From positions 1-64,000 of the forward strand of contig CAVVJF010000012.1 in NCBI GenBank assembly GCA_963748485.1: 64,000 bases of DNA, written 5' to 3'. Positions 53,164 through 61,007 of this stretch are shown here, in pieces. The position numbers and the translations under genes are program-made. Numbering within the stretch: the stretch's first letter is position 1; every line of letters begins with the position of its first letter. The notes beneath the pieces are model-generated. The model was not told where the DNA came from, did no database searches, and saw only the letters and a list, made by a program, of their open reading frames with translations. This stretch comes from DASRWT01 sp963748485. Lineage in GTDB: Bacteria; Methylomirabilota; Methylomirabilia; Rokubacteriales; CSP1-6.

Positions 53164-53706
53164 CTACCTGAGCATGCAGAAGCCCTGCGCCTCGATCCCC
53201 AGCGCCGGATTGAACTTCGATCGGAAGTTCTCCAGCGCCACCGCCGCCGTGAGCTCCACGATCTGGGCCTCGGTGAAGTGCGCCCGGAGCCGTGCGTGGA
53301 GCTCGTCCGTCACCTTCTCGCCCGTCAGCGTCATCTTCTCGGCGTAGTCGAGGGCGTCGCGCTCGAGCGGCGAGAAGAGCGCGCTGTCCCGCCAGACCGG
53401 CAGCGCCTGAATCTTCTCGTCCGTCGCCCCCGCCTGCATCCCCCGGGATGCATTGATGTCAATTCAGAACGGGCAGCCGTTGATGAGGGCGACCCGCAGG
53501 TAGATCAGCGGCAGAAGCCCCGCGGGCAGGAGGCCCGACTTCTCGACCGCCGCGCTCAGCTGCTTGGCCGCCCGGAGGATGATCGGCGTGTGGGCGAGCA
53601 CCTTGGTAGGGTTGAGCAGGTATCCGAAGACCTCGCGCTCCTTCGCGAAGAGGTCCTTCAGGATGGGATCGCCCCCGTCGTCCTCGATCTCGCGCACTCG
53701 CGGCAT
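53164..53706 (-). CDS. Carboxymuconolactone decarboxylase/AhpD-family protein with in-frame TGA, candidate selenoprotein
   Basis: A protein of 180 residues if the TGA at 53466-53464 is read through. The N-terminal part ends INGCPF, then TGA, then IDINASRGMQAGATDEKIQA in the same frame with no shift. In this family the motif is CxxC, so residue 81 stands in for the second, redox-active Cys: CPF-U. A stem-loop 11 bases after the TGA fits a bacterial SECIS. The rest (WRDSALFSPLERDALDYAE, ending GFCMLR) matches the family. Start at the second of two ATGs, 5 bases after GGGAGG. Read as a stop, the gene would be split into two useless halves. A TGC-to-TGA sequence error is the alternative. Confidence 0.7.
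53435..53452 (-). promoter_or_regulatory. Candidate SECIS stem-loop downstream of the in-frame TGA
   Basis: On the minus strand TGCATCC (53452-53446), loop CGGG (53445-53442) and GGATGCA (53441-53435) form a perfect 7-bp hairpin. The loop begins 18 nt after the TGA and has G as its second base. Bacterial SECIS elements usually have the loop 16-37 nt downstream and a G within its first two bases, so this fits. It lies inside the coding region, as in bacterial selenoprotein mRNAs. Confidence 0.55.
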
Positions 53707-53726
53707 CATGGCCTCCCTGGGTCGGG

Positions 53727-54121
53727 TCAGCCCTCGCGCGTCGAGGAGCGCGCGCACGCGCGCCAGCGCGTCGGCGGGCTCGAACGGCTTGGCGATGAAG
53801 TCGTCGGCGCCGAGGTTCTCCGCGCGCATCCGGTCGTCCGCGGCGGCGTTCGCGGTGAGCATGATAACGGGCAGCCGTGCGGTGGCGGGCGCCTCGCGGA
53901 TGCGCCGGAGGGTCTCGAAGCCGTCGAGGTCGGGCATCGTCACGTCGAGGATCACGAGGTCGGCGGGCACGGCGGCGAGGCCCGCGAGCGCGGCACGCCC
54001 GCCCGTGAATGCCTCCGCCTCGAACCCCGCGCCGCGCAGGATCAAGGCGAGAATGCGCCCGATGTCCGGCTCGTCGTCGACGACCACGATCCGGTGCCGC
54101 CTTTGGACTGGGTCCAGTCAT
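53727..54121 (-). CDS. Single-domain response regulator (receiver domain; both ends affected by probable frame breaks)
   Basis: A CheY-like receiver of about 130 residues. VVVDDEPDIG (acidic pocket), VILDVTMPDLDGFETL (phospho-acceptor Asp), PVIMLTANA (Thr) and FIAKPFEPADAL (Lys) are all present. As sequenced the frame has no ATG and runs on into the CMD gene. Removing one base at about 54094 joins ATG 54121 (MTGPSPKAAP) to the receiver, and removing one at about 53731 gives DARG then TGA (53729-53727), before the CMD ribosome-binding site. An in-frame receiver-CMD fusion is the alternative. The kinase is not in the window. Confidence 0.65.
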
Positions 54122-55044
54122 GTATCCGCTCGCCTCGCCTTCGGCTGCCTGCCCTCGCTCCGCTCGGGACCCCACCATGTATCCGCTCGCCTCGCCTTCG
54201 GCTGCGGCTCGCCAATCAAGTGCGGCATGGCGGTCACCGAAATGCTCGGGCATGAGCTCGCGAAGTAGGGCGAGGAGGCCGCCATCGCGGCGGGCCGGCG
54301 CCACCCGGGCGGCGGCGGCGCGGACGCGCTCCGGGCGCGTCGGGCATGGCGACGCCGAGACCGGCGGCCTCGATCATCTCGAGGTCGTTCTCCTGGTCGC
54401 CCACCGCGATCACCCGGGACAGGGGGACGCCCAGATGCTCGCAGAGATGACGGAGCGCGACTCCCTTGGAGGCGGTCGCGGGAATCATCTCGAGATAGTC
54501 CGTGCGCGTCATCACGAGGCGCGCGTCCGGCCTCGCCACCGGCTCGAGCTCGCCGCGCACCAGGGGCAGCGTGGCGGGATGCCCGATGAAGAGGCTCTTC
54601 ACGAAGCCGCCCAGCCGGAGGAAGTCCTCCGGGTCGGGGATGGGCTCGACGCGGAGGTGCTGCTCCGCCGCGTACTCGAGCACCGGGAAGGTCTCCTCGA
54701 GGCAGTAGAGCCGGTCGTCCCGATAGAACAGCGGGTGGATCGGCGCGTTGGCGAACACCTCGTACGCGCGGCTCAGGAGGCCCCGCGGCAAGGTGACGGA
54801 GAAGAGATCACGGCCCTCCTCGTGGTCGCGCACGAGGGCGCCGTTATAGAAGATGCACGGCGCCGTGATCCCGAGCTCATCGCGAAAACGCTCGGCTCCC
54901 GGCGGCATGCGTCCCGTGGCGAGCGAGATCAGCAGGCCCGCGCTCGCGCGCGCGGTGGAACGCCTTGACGAGCGCCGGATCGAGCGGCTCCGCCTTGCCG
55001 ACGAGGGTGCCGTCGAGATCACAGACGAGCAGATCCCAGGCCAT
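54118..55044 (-). CDS. Cof-type HAD phosphatase (frame breaks; C-terminus enters the dispersed repeat)
   Basis: A Cof/SupH-type sugar-phosphate phosphatase of roughly 300 residues. WDLLVCDLDGTLVG (motif I), LLISLATGRM (II), ASKGVALRHLCEHLGV (III Lys) and IAVGDQENDLEMIEAAG (IV) are present in order. Extra bases at about 54937 and 54337 break the frame. The end is uncertain: one more base change would make the tail run through both repeat units and stop at the TGA 54120-54118, overlapping the response-regulator ATG as ATGA. Starts at ATG 55044. Confidence 0.6.
54119..54213 (-). repeat. Tandem copy of the dispersed repeat, 57-bp period
   Basis: Two units begin with CATGTATCCGCTCGCCTCGC on the plus strand at 54119 and 54176, exactly 57 bp apart; the second is followed by CTTCGGCTGCGGCTCGCC. 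Because 57 is divisible by three the unit can be read as 19 codons, with a WWGPERSEGRQPKARRADT-like minus-strand reading. It lies across the end of the phosphatase gene and touches the response-regulator start. Confidence 0.8.
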
Positions 55045-55046
55045 GC

Positions 55047-55889
55047 TCAGCGGCGCCCGGCCGGGGCGGGGGCGCGGAGCACCGCTGCCGCCCGCTCCCG
55101 CAGGCGCTTCGCCCAGTCCGCCGCGTCGCCGAGCCCGCTCGGCAGCGGGCTAGGCCACCACCACCGTCGCCTCCGTCGCGCCGAGCGCCCGGACTCGGGC
55201 CACGATCTCGCCCAGCGGGATCACGCCCTCGCCCGGGGGCAGGCGGTGGGCGTCGCGCAGCGGCTCGGGCTCTCCCGCGGGCGCGTCGGCGAGGCGCACG
55301 ATCCCGATCCAGCGCGCGCGCAGATGGCCGACGTCCTCGGGCCGCGAGCCCGCGAGGTGCATGTGGAAGGTGTCCAGCGCCAGGCCGAGCGACTTCCGGC
55401 CCACCGCCTCGATGATGTCCCCCGCCTCGCGCACCGTGCGGATGGACGACCAGGCATGGCCGAGTTGGCAGATGGCGAGCCCCACGTCGTAGCGCTCGGC
55501 GGCGAGAGCGAAGCTGGCCCAGGGTGTGACGCCCCTCGCGGAGCGCGTCGCGCTCGTCGGCGCCGTCGGGCCGCGCGCCGGGCTGCACCATCACCCAGGG
55601 CGCGCCGAAGACGCGGGCGAGGACGGCCGCCCCATGCACCTCCGCCGTCACCGCTTCCAGCCCCGCGCGATCGCGGAAGGTGGCGCCCGCGATGGGCGCC
55701 AGCGCGGCGGGCGCGAGGCGCATGACGCTCGAGGGCGGCCGCCACCGCGTCGGGTCCGGAGCGCTCGAGCACCGCCCAGAGCTTGGGCAGCCAGAGCTCT
55801 ACCGCCTCGTACCCCGCGGCGGCGGCCGCCGCCAGCTCGTCCTCGAGCGGCCATTCGGGCGCGCAGGCGCCGGAGAGCGCCAGCCTCAA
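55047..55889 (-). CDS. Xylose isomerase-like TIM-barrel protein (three frame breaks)
   Basis: A sugar-phosphate isomerase/epimerase-type TIM barrel of about 279 residues. AAAGYEAVELWLPKLWAVLE opens it, APWVMVQPG is a mid-barrel strand, GLALDTFHMHLAGS carries probable metal ligands and WIGIVRLADAPAGEPEPL the next. Removing single bases at about 55729, 55532 and 55153 restores one frame ending LRAPAPAGRR and TGA at 55049-55047, so the TAG at 55150 is probably not the real end. The TTG start overlaps the upstream stop. Substrate unknown. Confidence 0.6.
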
Positions 55890-56143
55890 CGCAGGCGCTC
55901 CCGCTCGCTGAAGCGCTCGGCGCAGCGCGGGCTACAGAAGTAGACGCTCCGTCCCCCGGCCTCGTCGCGGATGGCGCGCGAGCGGACGACATAAGTGCCG
56001 CAGACCGGATCCTTCACCAGCTCGTCGCGGGACGTCGTCCCGTCCCGCTGCGGCCAGGGGATCCGCTCCATCGCGCTCCGCAGCAACGGCCACAGCGCGA
56101 TCGCCAGCGCCACCACGGCCGCGAGGAGGAGCAGCCCGCGCAT
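55886..56143 (-). CDS. Small membrane-anchored protein with a YHS/TRASH-like cysteine motif
   Basis: An 85-residue protein: one N-terminal membrane helix (LLLLAAVVALAIALWPLL), then a small domain with DPVCGTYVVRSRA and SVYFCSPRCAERF. The C-x(n)-CxxxC pattern resembles YHS/TRASH metal-binding domains and the PP0621-like small proteins. It may bind a metal at the membrane face. Overlaps the TIM-barrel start (TTGA). Family name is tentative. Confidence 0.6.
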   Translation of the reverse strand: MRGLLLLAAVVALAIALWPLLRSAMERIPWPQRDGTTSRDELVKDPVCGTYVVRSRAIRDEAGGRSVYFCSPRCAERFSERERLR

Positions 56144-56147
56144 CGGG

Positions 56148-56384
56148 TCAGCCGCGCGGCTCGGGACGGATCGACAGCGAGCGGAGGAAGTCGCGGTCCT
56201 GCTCGGTCAGATCGAAGGCGTCGCCGCCATCCGGCTTGCGCGCGCCCGCGAAGAAGATGCCGGTCTCCGCGCCCCGCTTGAGAATCTCCTGCACCGCCTC
56301 GCGCGAGGCCAGGGTGGCACGGAGCGAGACCTCGATGGCCTGGAGCAGCTTGGACATGAGGGCCTCGTGGGGGTCGGTGGGCAT
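56148..56384 (-). CDS. Small conserved-looking protein of unknown function
   Basis: A 78-residue soluble protein, not recognised. The N-terminal half is helical (HEALMSKLLQAIEVSLRATL) and is followed by IFFAGARKPDGGDAFDLTEQ and a RDFLRSLSIRPEPRG end. No signal, membrane segment or metal motif. It is 4 bp before the YHS-like gene on the same strand and diverges from the NUDIX gene. Confidence 0.5.
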   Translation of the reverse strand: MPTDPHEALMSKLLQAIEVSLRATLASREAVQEILKRGAETGIFFAGARKPDGGDAFDLTEQDRDFLRSLSIRPEPRG

Positions 56385-56430
56385 GGGTCGATGCTATCAC
56401 GTAAGATCAGGCGCGAGGAGGACCGCCCCC

Positions 56431-56973
56431 ATGTCCGGCCACTGGCAGTTCCTGCGCTCGACCCCGCTGCGCGCCCTCGGCAAGCTCACGCTACGGGAAG
56501 ACCGGTGGCTGCTGCCCACCGGCGTCGAGCGCGCCTATCCCGTGCTCCACGTCGGACCCACCGTGGGCGTGGTGCCGCTCGTGGATCGGGAGCGCGTCGT
56601 CCTGGTCCGGCAGTTCCGCCACCTCACCCGCGCGGATTCGTGGGAGCTGCCCGGCGGCGGGGCCCAGCCCGACGAGCGCCCGGAGGACGCCGCGCAGCGC
56701 GAGCTTCGCGAGGAAGGCGGCTACCGCGCGGGCCGCCTCACCTTTCTCACCCGCTTCTATCCGTCGAGCGCCTATCTCGACGAGGAGGCGCACTGTTTCC
56801 TGGGCGAAGAGCTGATCGCCGATCCCCTCCCCTCCGACGACGACGAGTTCTTCGAGCGCCGCGTCGTCCCCCTGCGAGAGGCCGTCGCCATGGCGCTCGA
56901 CGACCGGATCACCGAATCCGTCTCCAAGGTGGCCCTGCTGGCGGCCGCGCTGCGGCTGGGGCTGCGGCCCTAA
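56431..56973 (+). CDS. NUDIX hydrolase, ADP-ribose pyrophosphatase-like
   Basis: A 180-residue ADP-sugar pyrophosphatase-type NUDIX protein. VLVRQFRHLTRADSWELPGG leads into the Nudix box, which ends AAQRELREEGGYRAG, with the catalytic glutamates (about residues 70-98). The YPSSAYLDEEAHCFLGEEL segment matches the ADP-ribose-hydrolase group. Start at ATG 56431 after GAGGAGG at about 10 bp; the open frame upstream is divergent non-coding sequence. The only plus-strand gene in the right third. Confidence 0.87.
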   Translation: MSGHWQFLRSTPLRALGKLTLREDRWLLPTGVERAYPVLHVGPTVGVVPLVDRERVVLVRQFRHLTRADSWELPGGGAQPDERPEDAAQRELREEGGYRAGRLTFLTRFYPSSAYLDEEAHCFLGEELIADPLPSDDDEFFERRVVPLREAVAMALDDRITESVSKVALLAAALRLGLRP

Positions 56974-56992
56974 CCCGCCGAGTGTCGGCGGG
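56974..56992 (+). terminator. Hairpin directly after the NUDIX stop
   Basis: CCCGCCGA (56974-56981), loop GTG and TCGGCGGG (56985-56992) form a perfect 8-bp stem right behind the TAA. Only GCTT follows, so it is a hairpin without a T-tract, as often seen in high-GC genomes. It opens a 303-bp convergent gap (56974-57276) that contains this hairpin, a second larger one and a repeat, but no gene. Confidence 0.5.
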
Positions 56993-57142
56993 GCTTACGA
57001 TCTCGACGGGGCCCATCGGAACAGGCCGGCCAAGTGGCCGTCACGTCTCCACTCTCGTTCCGGCACGGCTCTTGCGGTAGCGAGGCGGAGTGGGAAGGGG
57101 CAAGGCCGGGCTGGTCACGTCCGCGGCCTGATCAGCTTGGTC

Positions 57143-57173
57143 CCACGGGCGCCGGAGGCCCCGGCGCCCGTGG
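57143..57173 (+). terminator. Very stable 13-bp hairpin in the convergent gap
   Basis: CCACGGGCGCCGG (57143-57155), loop AGGCC, and CCGGCGCCCGTGG (57161-57173). On the plus strand it is followed by CTTCCGTCCCTT, moderately T-rich, so it could end plus-strand transcription or protect the two converging operons from each other. Confidence 0.5.
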
Positions 57174-57183
57174 CTTCCGTCCC

Positions 57184-57276
57184 TTGCTCGCCTCGCCTGC
57201 GGCTGCGGCTCGCCCCCGCGCTCCGCGCGGCACCACTACCATGTTCGCTCGCCTCGCCTTGCGGCTGCGGCTCGCC
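57184..57276 (-). repeat. Degenerate two-unit copy of the dispersed repeat after tctC
   Basis: GCTCGCCTCGCCTGCGGCTG begins at 57186 and the near-identical GCTCGCCTCGCCTTGCGGCT at 57247, 61 bp apart, each followed by CGGCTCGCC. Orientation is the same as at the other three loci. It ends exactly at the tctC stop codon. Confidence 0.7.
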
Positions 57277-58266
57277 CTACTTTTTCTCTTCGATCTTCCC
57301 TACCGCGCGGACGCCGTCGGCGAGCCGTTTGGCGTCCGCGGCGAAGAAGCGGGCGAACTCCTCGCCCTGCTTGAACGCAATGGGCGTCTCGATCTTGTCC
57401 ATGGCCGACTTGAACTCGGGATCGGCCACCGCCGCCCGCAGGCCTTCCCGCAGTCGGCTCAGCACGGGCTCGGGCGTGCCCTTGGGGGCAAACACGCCCG
57501 CCCAGATGTAGAACTCCGCCCCCGGATACCCGAGCTCCTTGAAGGTCGGCACCTCGGGCAGCGCGGCGACACGTGATTCGCCCCAGCCCGCGAGGGGGCG
57601 GAGCTTGCCCGACTTGATGTGGGGCAGCACCACCGCGGGACCGGAGGCGAGGGCGTCCACGTGGCCGCCGAGGAGAGCGGTGAGCGCGGGGGCCGCGCCC
57701 GCGTGGGGTACGTGACGCAGCTTGATCCCGGACGCGTGCGAGAGCAGCTCCATCGCCATGTGGAGCGTCCCGTAGATCCCCGACGACGAGTACGAGATCT
57801 GTCCCGGGCGCTTGCTCGCGTCCTCGATGAACTCCTTCGCCGTCTTCCAGGAGCTTTCCGTCCGGACCACGAGGATGGTGGGGTCCGCCGAGATCAGCGC
57901 GATGGGCGCGAACTGATCGACGGTGAAGGCGGGGGGCCGCCCGAACAGCTTGTCCGCCTCCGGGATGATGGAGATGCTGGAGAGCGCGAGCAGCAACGTG
58001 TAGCCGTCGGGCTTGCTGGTGGCCACGAACTGCATCCCGACCGCGCCCGCGGCGCCGGTCTTGTTGACGACCCCCACCGGGTTCTTGAGCGTGCGCTCGA
58101 GGGCGGCGGCGACGGGACGCGCGGTAAGATCGGCCACGCCGCCGGGCGGGAACGGCGCCACCAGCGTGATCGGCCGCGACGGGAACGGCTCCTGGGCGAA
58201 GGCGACGCCGGCCGGTCCCGCGAGACAGGCGGCGAGCACGAGGACGATGGTGACGAAGCGGCTCAT
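57277..58266 (-). CDS. tctC: Tripartite tricarboxylate transporter substrate-binding protein TctC (Bug family), second system
   Basis: A 329-residue Bug receptor. The signal peptide is cleaved after VAFA near residue 24; the mature start is EPFPSRPITLVAPFPPGGVA. NKTGAAGAVGMQFVATSKPD, YSSSGIYGTLHMAMELL and HAGAAPALTALLGGHVDALA are family blocks. ATGA overlap with tctA upstream. Unlike the first system the receptor gene is last, not first. The ligand is unknown. Confidence 0.9.
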   Translation of the reverse strand: MSRFVTIVLVLAACLAGPAGVAFAQEPFPSRPITLVAPFPPGGVADLTARPVAAALERTLKNPVGVVNKTGAAGAVGMQFVATSKPDGYTLLLALSSISIIPEADKLFGRPPAFTVDQFAPIALISADPTILVVRTESSWKTAKEFIEDASKRPGQISYSSSGIYGTLHMAMELLSHASGIKLRHVPHAGAAPALTALLGGHVDALASGPAVVLPHIKSGKLRPLAGWGESRVAALPEVPTFKELGYPGAEFYIWAGVFAPKGTPEPVLSRLREGLRAAVADPEFKSAMDKIETPIAFKQGEEFARFFAADAKRLADGVRAVGKIEEKK

Positions 58267-59792
58267 GAGTGATCTCCCTTCTCGGCGAGCGCGACGCGCC
58301 CGCGCCAGTCGGGCCCGCGCGCGATCCATGCGCGCAGCCCCAGAAGCAGCAGCAGCGCGCCCACCGCGAGCAGGGTCGCCGCGAGCGGCCGCGTGACGAA
58401 GATACCGTAGTGGCCATCCGACATGGCGAGCGACTGGCGCAGCGTCATCTCGAGCAGGGGCGCCAGGATGGTGCCGAGGACGATGGGCGCCGTCTCGAAC
58501 TGCAGCATGCGGAGGAGCCAGCCGAGCCCACCCATGGCGACGGCGATCCACACGTCCACCATGCTGCCGTTAACCGCGTACACTCCCAGCACGCAGAAGA
58601 CGATGATGGCGGGATAGAGAAGCCCATAGGGCACGCGCAGCACGTTGACGAAGAGTCCGACGAGGGGAAGGTTCAGGATGAGCAGCATGAGGTTGCCCAC
58701 GTACATCGACGCGATGAAGCCCCAGAAGAGTCCGGGCGACTGGTGGATGAGGAGCGGCCCGGGCGACACGCCGTGCACCATCAGGGCCGCCAGCATCACC
58801 GCCGGGATGGGCCCGGAGGGGACGCCCAGCGCCAGCATGGGGACGAAGGCGCCGGAGGTGGCGGCATTGTTGGCGGATTCGGGGCCGGCGACACCCGCCA
58901 CCGCGCCCCGGCCGAATTCCTCGGGCCGGCGGGACAGCCGTCGCTCCACCGCGTACGACACGAAGCTCGCGATGATGTGGGCCGAGCCCGGGATGATCCC
59001 GATCAGGAACCCCAGGAGCGTGCCGCGACCGATGGGTGCGGCCGACTGGCGCCACTCTTCCCGCGACGGGAGCAGCTCGCGCAGGCGCGGCTGCTGCACG
59101 AGCGGCGGCGTGGCCTGGCCCGCGGTGACGAGCACCTCGGCGAGGCCGAAGAGCCCCACCGCGAGGGGCACCACGCCGATGCCGTCGCCCAGCTCGACGA
59201 CACCGTACGCGAATCGGAAATAGCCCGACATGGGATCGATGCCCACCATCCCGAGCATGAGGCCCAGGGCCGCCATGGCGAGGGACTTGAGCATCGATCC
59301 CCCACTCATGTAGGCGAGGACGAGCAGCCCCAGAAGAAGCAGCGCGAAGTTCTCGGGCGGCCCGAGGCGGAGTGCGAAGTTGGCCAGGGGCGGCGCCAGC
59401 AGCATGAGGGCCACCACCGAGAGCGTCCCCGCCACGAAGGAGCCGACGGCGGCGATGGCGAGGGCGGCGCCCGCGCGCCCCCGGCGGGCCATCTCGTAGC
59501 CGTCGATGCAGGTCATCACCGACGCCGCCTCCCCGGGAATGCGCATGAGGATGGACGTGGTGGAGCCGCCATACATCGCGCCGTAGTAGATGCCGGCGAG
59601 GAGAACGATGGCGCGGGTGGCGTCCAGGCCGAACGTGGCGGGCAGCAGCAGGCTGATGCCGGCCAGCGGCCCCACGCCGGGCAGGACGCCCACCAGGGTG
59701 CCAATCAGGCAGCCCACGAAGGCATAGAGCAGCACGCCGGGCTGCAGCGCCACCCCGAAGCCCAGTGCCAGGTTCTGAAGCGTCTCCGGCAT
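58263..59792 (-). CDS. tctA: Tripartite tricarboxylate transporter large permease TctA, second system
   Basis: A 509-residue TctA permease with about twelve membrane segments; VGVLPGVGPLAGISLLLPAT, MRIPGEAASVMTCIDGYEMA, IGIIPGSAHIIASFVSYAVE and PESANNAATSG are visible. It resembles the copy at 8014-9528 along its length. The ATG at 59792 follows tctB by 14 bp; upstream in-frame sequence is within tctB. Confidence 0.92.
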   Translation of the reverse strand: MPETLQNLALGFGVALQPGVLLYAFVGCLIGTLVGVLPGVGPLAGISLLLPATFGLDATRAIVLLAGIYYGAMYGGSTTSILMRIPGEAASVMTCIDGYEMARRGRAGAALAIAAVGSFVAGTLSVVALMLLAPPLANFALRLGPPENFALLLLGLLVLAYMSGGSMLKSLAMAALGLMLGMVGIDPMSGYFRFAYGVVELGDGIGVVPLAVGLFGLAEVLVTAGQATPPLVQQPRLRELLPSREEWRQSAAPIGRGTLLGFLIGIIPGSAHIIASFVSYAVERRLSRRPEEFGRGAVAGVAGPESANNAATSGAFVPMLALGVPSGPIPAVMLAALMVHGVSPGPLLIHQSPGLFWGFIASMYVGNLMLLILNLPLVGLFVNVLRVPYGLLYPAIIVFCVLGVYAVNGSMVDVWIAVAMGGLGWLLRMLQFETAPIVLGTILAPLLEMTLRQSLAMSDGHYGIFVTRPLAATLLAVGALLLLLGLRAWIARGPDWRGRVALAEKGDHS

Positions 59793-59806
59793 GCGCAGCT
59801 CCGCCG

Positions 59807-60250
59807 TCAGAGCCCGAAAGGCCCGCGCGGAAGCGCGACCCTCAACAGCGTGTTGAAGAGGAAAAAGGAGCCCCAGGCGACGGCGGCCGCGAACACCGCG
59901 GTCGTCACGAGGCTGCGACGCTCCACCACGCCGACGAGGAAGAGCAGCGCCACCAGCACGGTGGGCCGGTAGCCGAGCCGCTCGAGCCCGATCGCGAGGA
60001 ACACGCACACGCCCACGATGACCAGCGCGCGATGCGCGCGGCTCCATCCCGCCGCCTCGAGCCGCACCGCGGCGCCACCGGAGGCGATGATGGCCACGGC
60101 CAGAGCGAGCGCCGTCAGGGCCAGCGCGGTGGGCATGGCTCCCGGGCCGGGATCGCGCCACGAGCCCAGCGGCAGCCGGCGGCTCTCCCAGAGCATCCAG
60201 AGCGCGACGAGCGCCAGCCCCCCGCCGCCCACGCGGTCGATGGTGAGCAC
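59807..60250 (-). CDS. tctB: Tripartite tricarboxylate transporter small subunit TctB, second system
   Basis: A 147-residue protein with four hydrophobic segments, the TctB pattern. LTIDRVGGGGLALVALWMLW opens it, PLGSWRDPGPGAMPTALALT is the usual loop after helix 1, and GSFFLFNTLLRVALPRGPF the C-terminus. A GTG at 60250, 5 bp after the SDR stop, is taken as start. Assignment leans on size, topology and position before tctA. Confidence 0.82.
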   Translation of the reverse strand: MLTIDRVGGGGLALVALWMLWESRRLPLGSWRDPGPGAMPTALALTALALAVAIIASGGAAVRLEAAGWSRAHRALVIVGVCVFLAIGLERLGYRPTVLVALLFLVGVVERRSLVTTAVFAAAVAWGSFFLFNTLLRVALPRGPFGL

Positions 60251-60255
60251 GCGGC

Positions 60256-60993
60256 TCAGTATGTCGCCCGGCCGCCGGACAGATCGTAGACCGCGCCGGT
60301 GCTGAACGAGCACTCGTCGGAGGCGAGCCACGCCACCAGTGCCGCCACCTCGTCCGGCCGCCCCACGCGGCCCATGGGGATCTTGGAGACGAGGAGATCC
60401 ACCGTGCTCTTCTCCATCTGCTCGAGCAACTCGGTGCCGATGACCGCGGGCGCGACCGCGTTCACGAAGATGCCGCGCGTCGCCACCTCCTTCGCCAGCG
60501 CCTTGGTGAGCCCGATGACGCCGGCCTTGGCGGTCGAGTAGGGCACCAGGGTGGGATTGCCCTCCTTGCCCGCGATGGAGGCGATATTGATGATGCGCCC
60601 GCTCCCCTGACCCAGCATGACCTTCACGGCCGCGCGGCACGCGTAGAAGACGCTCGCGAGGTCCACGTCGATGACGCGGGCCCAGTCCTCGTCGGTCAGC
60701 TCCCAGATGGGGAAGGAGCGGCCGGTGATCCCGGCATTGTTCACGAGGACGTCCAGGCGGCCCCAGCGCCGCGCGACCTGGGCGACGGCGGCGTCCACCT
60801 CGGCGGAGCGCGTCACGTCCGCGGCGATGGCGAGCGCGTCGGCCCCCAGCGTCTTGGCGGCGGCCTCCGCCCCCTCGCGGTCGAGGTCGAGCACGGCGAC
60901 GCGGACGCCGTCGGCGACCAGGCGCCGGGCGATGGCGAGACCGATCCCGCGGGCGGCGCCGGTGATGAGGGCGGTGCGGACGGCCGGCGACAT
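60256..60993 (-). CDS. Short-chain dehydrogenase/reductase
   Basis: A 245-residue classical SDR. The cofactor motif TGAARGIG is at residues 11-18, an Asp after strand 2 (VLDLD) favours NAD(H), NNAG follows strand 4, and the catalytic Ser is in NIASIAG with Tyr and Lys in YSTAKAG. FabG-like 3-oxoacyl or polyol dehydrogenase activity is possible. It sits at the head of the tctBAC genes, so it may oxidise the imported compound. Start at ATG 60993 after AAAGGAG. Confidence 0.88.
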   Translation of the reverse strand: MSPAVRTALITGAARGIGLAIARRLVADGVRVAVLDLDREGAEAAAKTLGADALAIAADVTRSAEVDAAVAQVARRWGRLDVLVNNAGITGRSFPIWELTDEDWARVIDVDLASVFYACRAAVKVMLGQGSGRIINIASIAGKEGNPTLVPYSTAKAGVIGLTKALAKEVATRGIFVNAVAPAVIGTELLEQMEKSTVDLLVSKIPMGRVGRPDEVAALVAWLASDECSFSTGAVYDLSGGRATY

Positions 60994-61007
60994 GGGGCGC
61001 TCCTTTC

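Noticed and set aside
53164..53439. A separate small CMD protein starting at the ATG downstream of the TGA
   Set aside because: It would lack the redox motif half and a ribosome-binding site, and the in-frame upstream half matches the same family without a shift.
54119..54213. CRISPR array
   Set aside because: Only two units, 57 bp apart with no unique spacers, located at a gene end; no cas genes in the window.
46734..55889. Calling the frame-broken genes pseudogenes
   Set aside because: Breaks are single bases in conserved regions, motifs are intact on both sides, correction restores lengths and overlaps, and the breaks cluster irrespective of gene function. Sequence error is the simpler explanation.
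46734..55889. Programmed frameshifting as the cause of the frame breaks
   Set aside because: No slippery heptamers or consistent motif at the sites, and too many events in unrelated genes.
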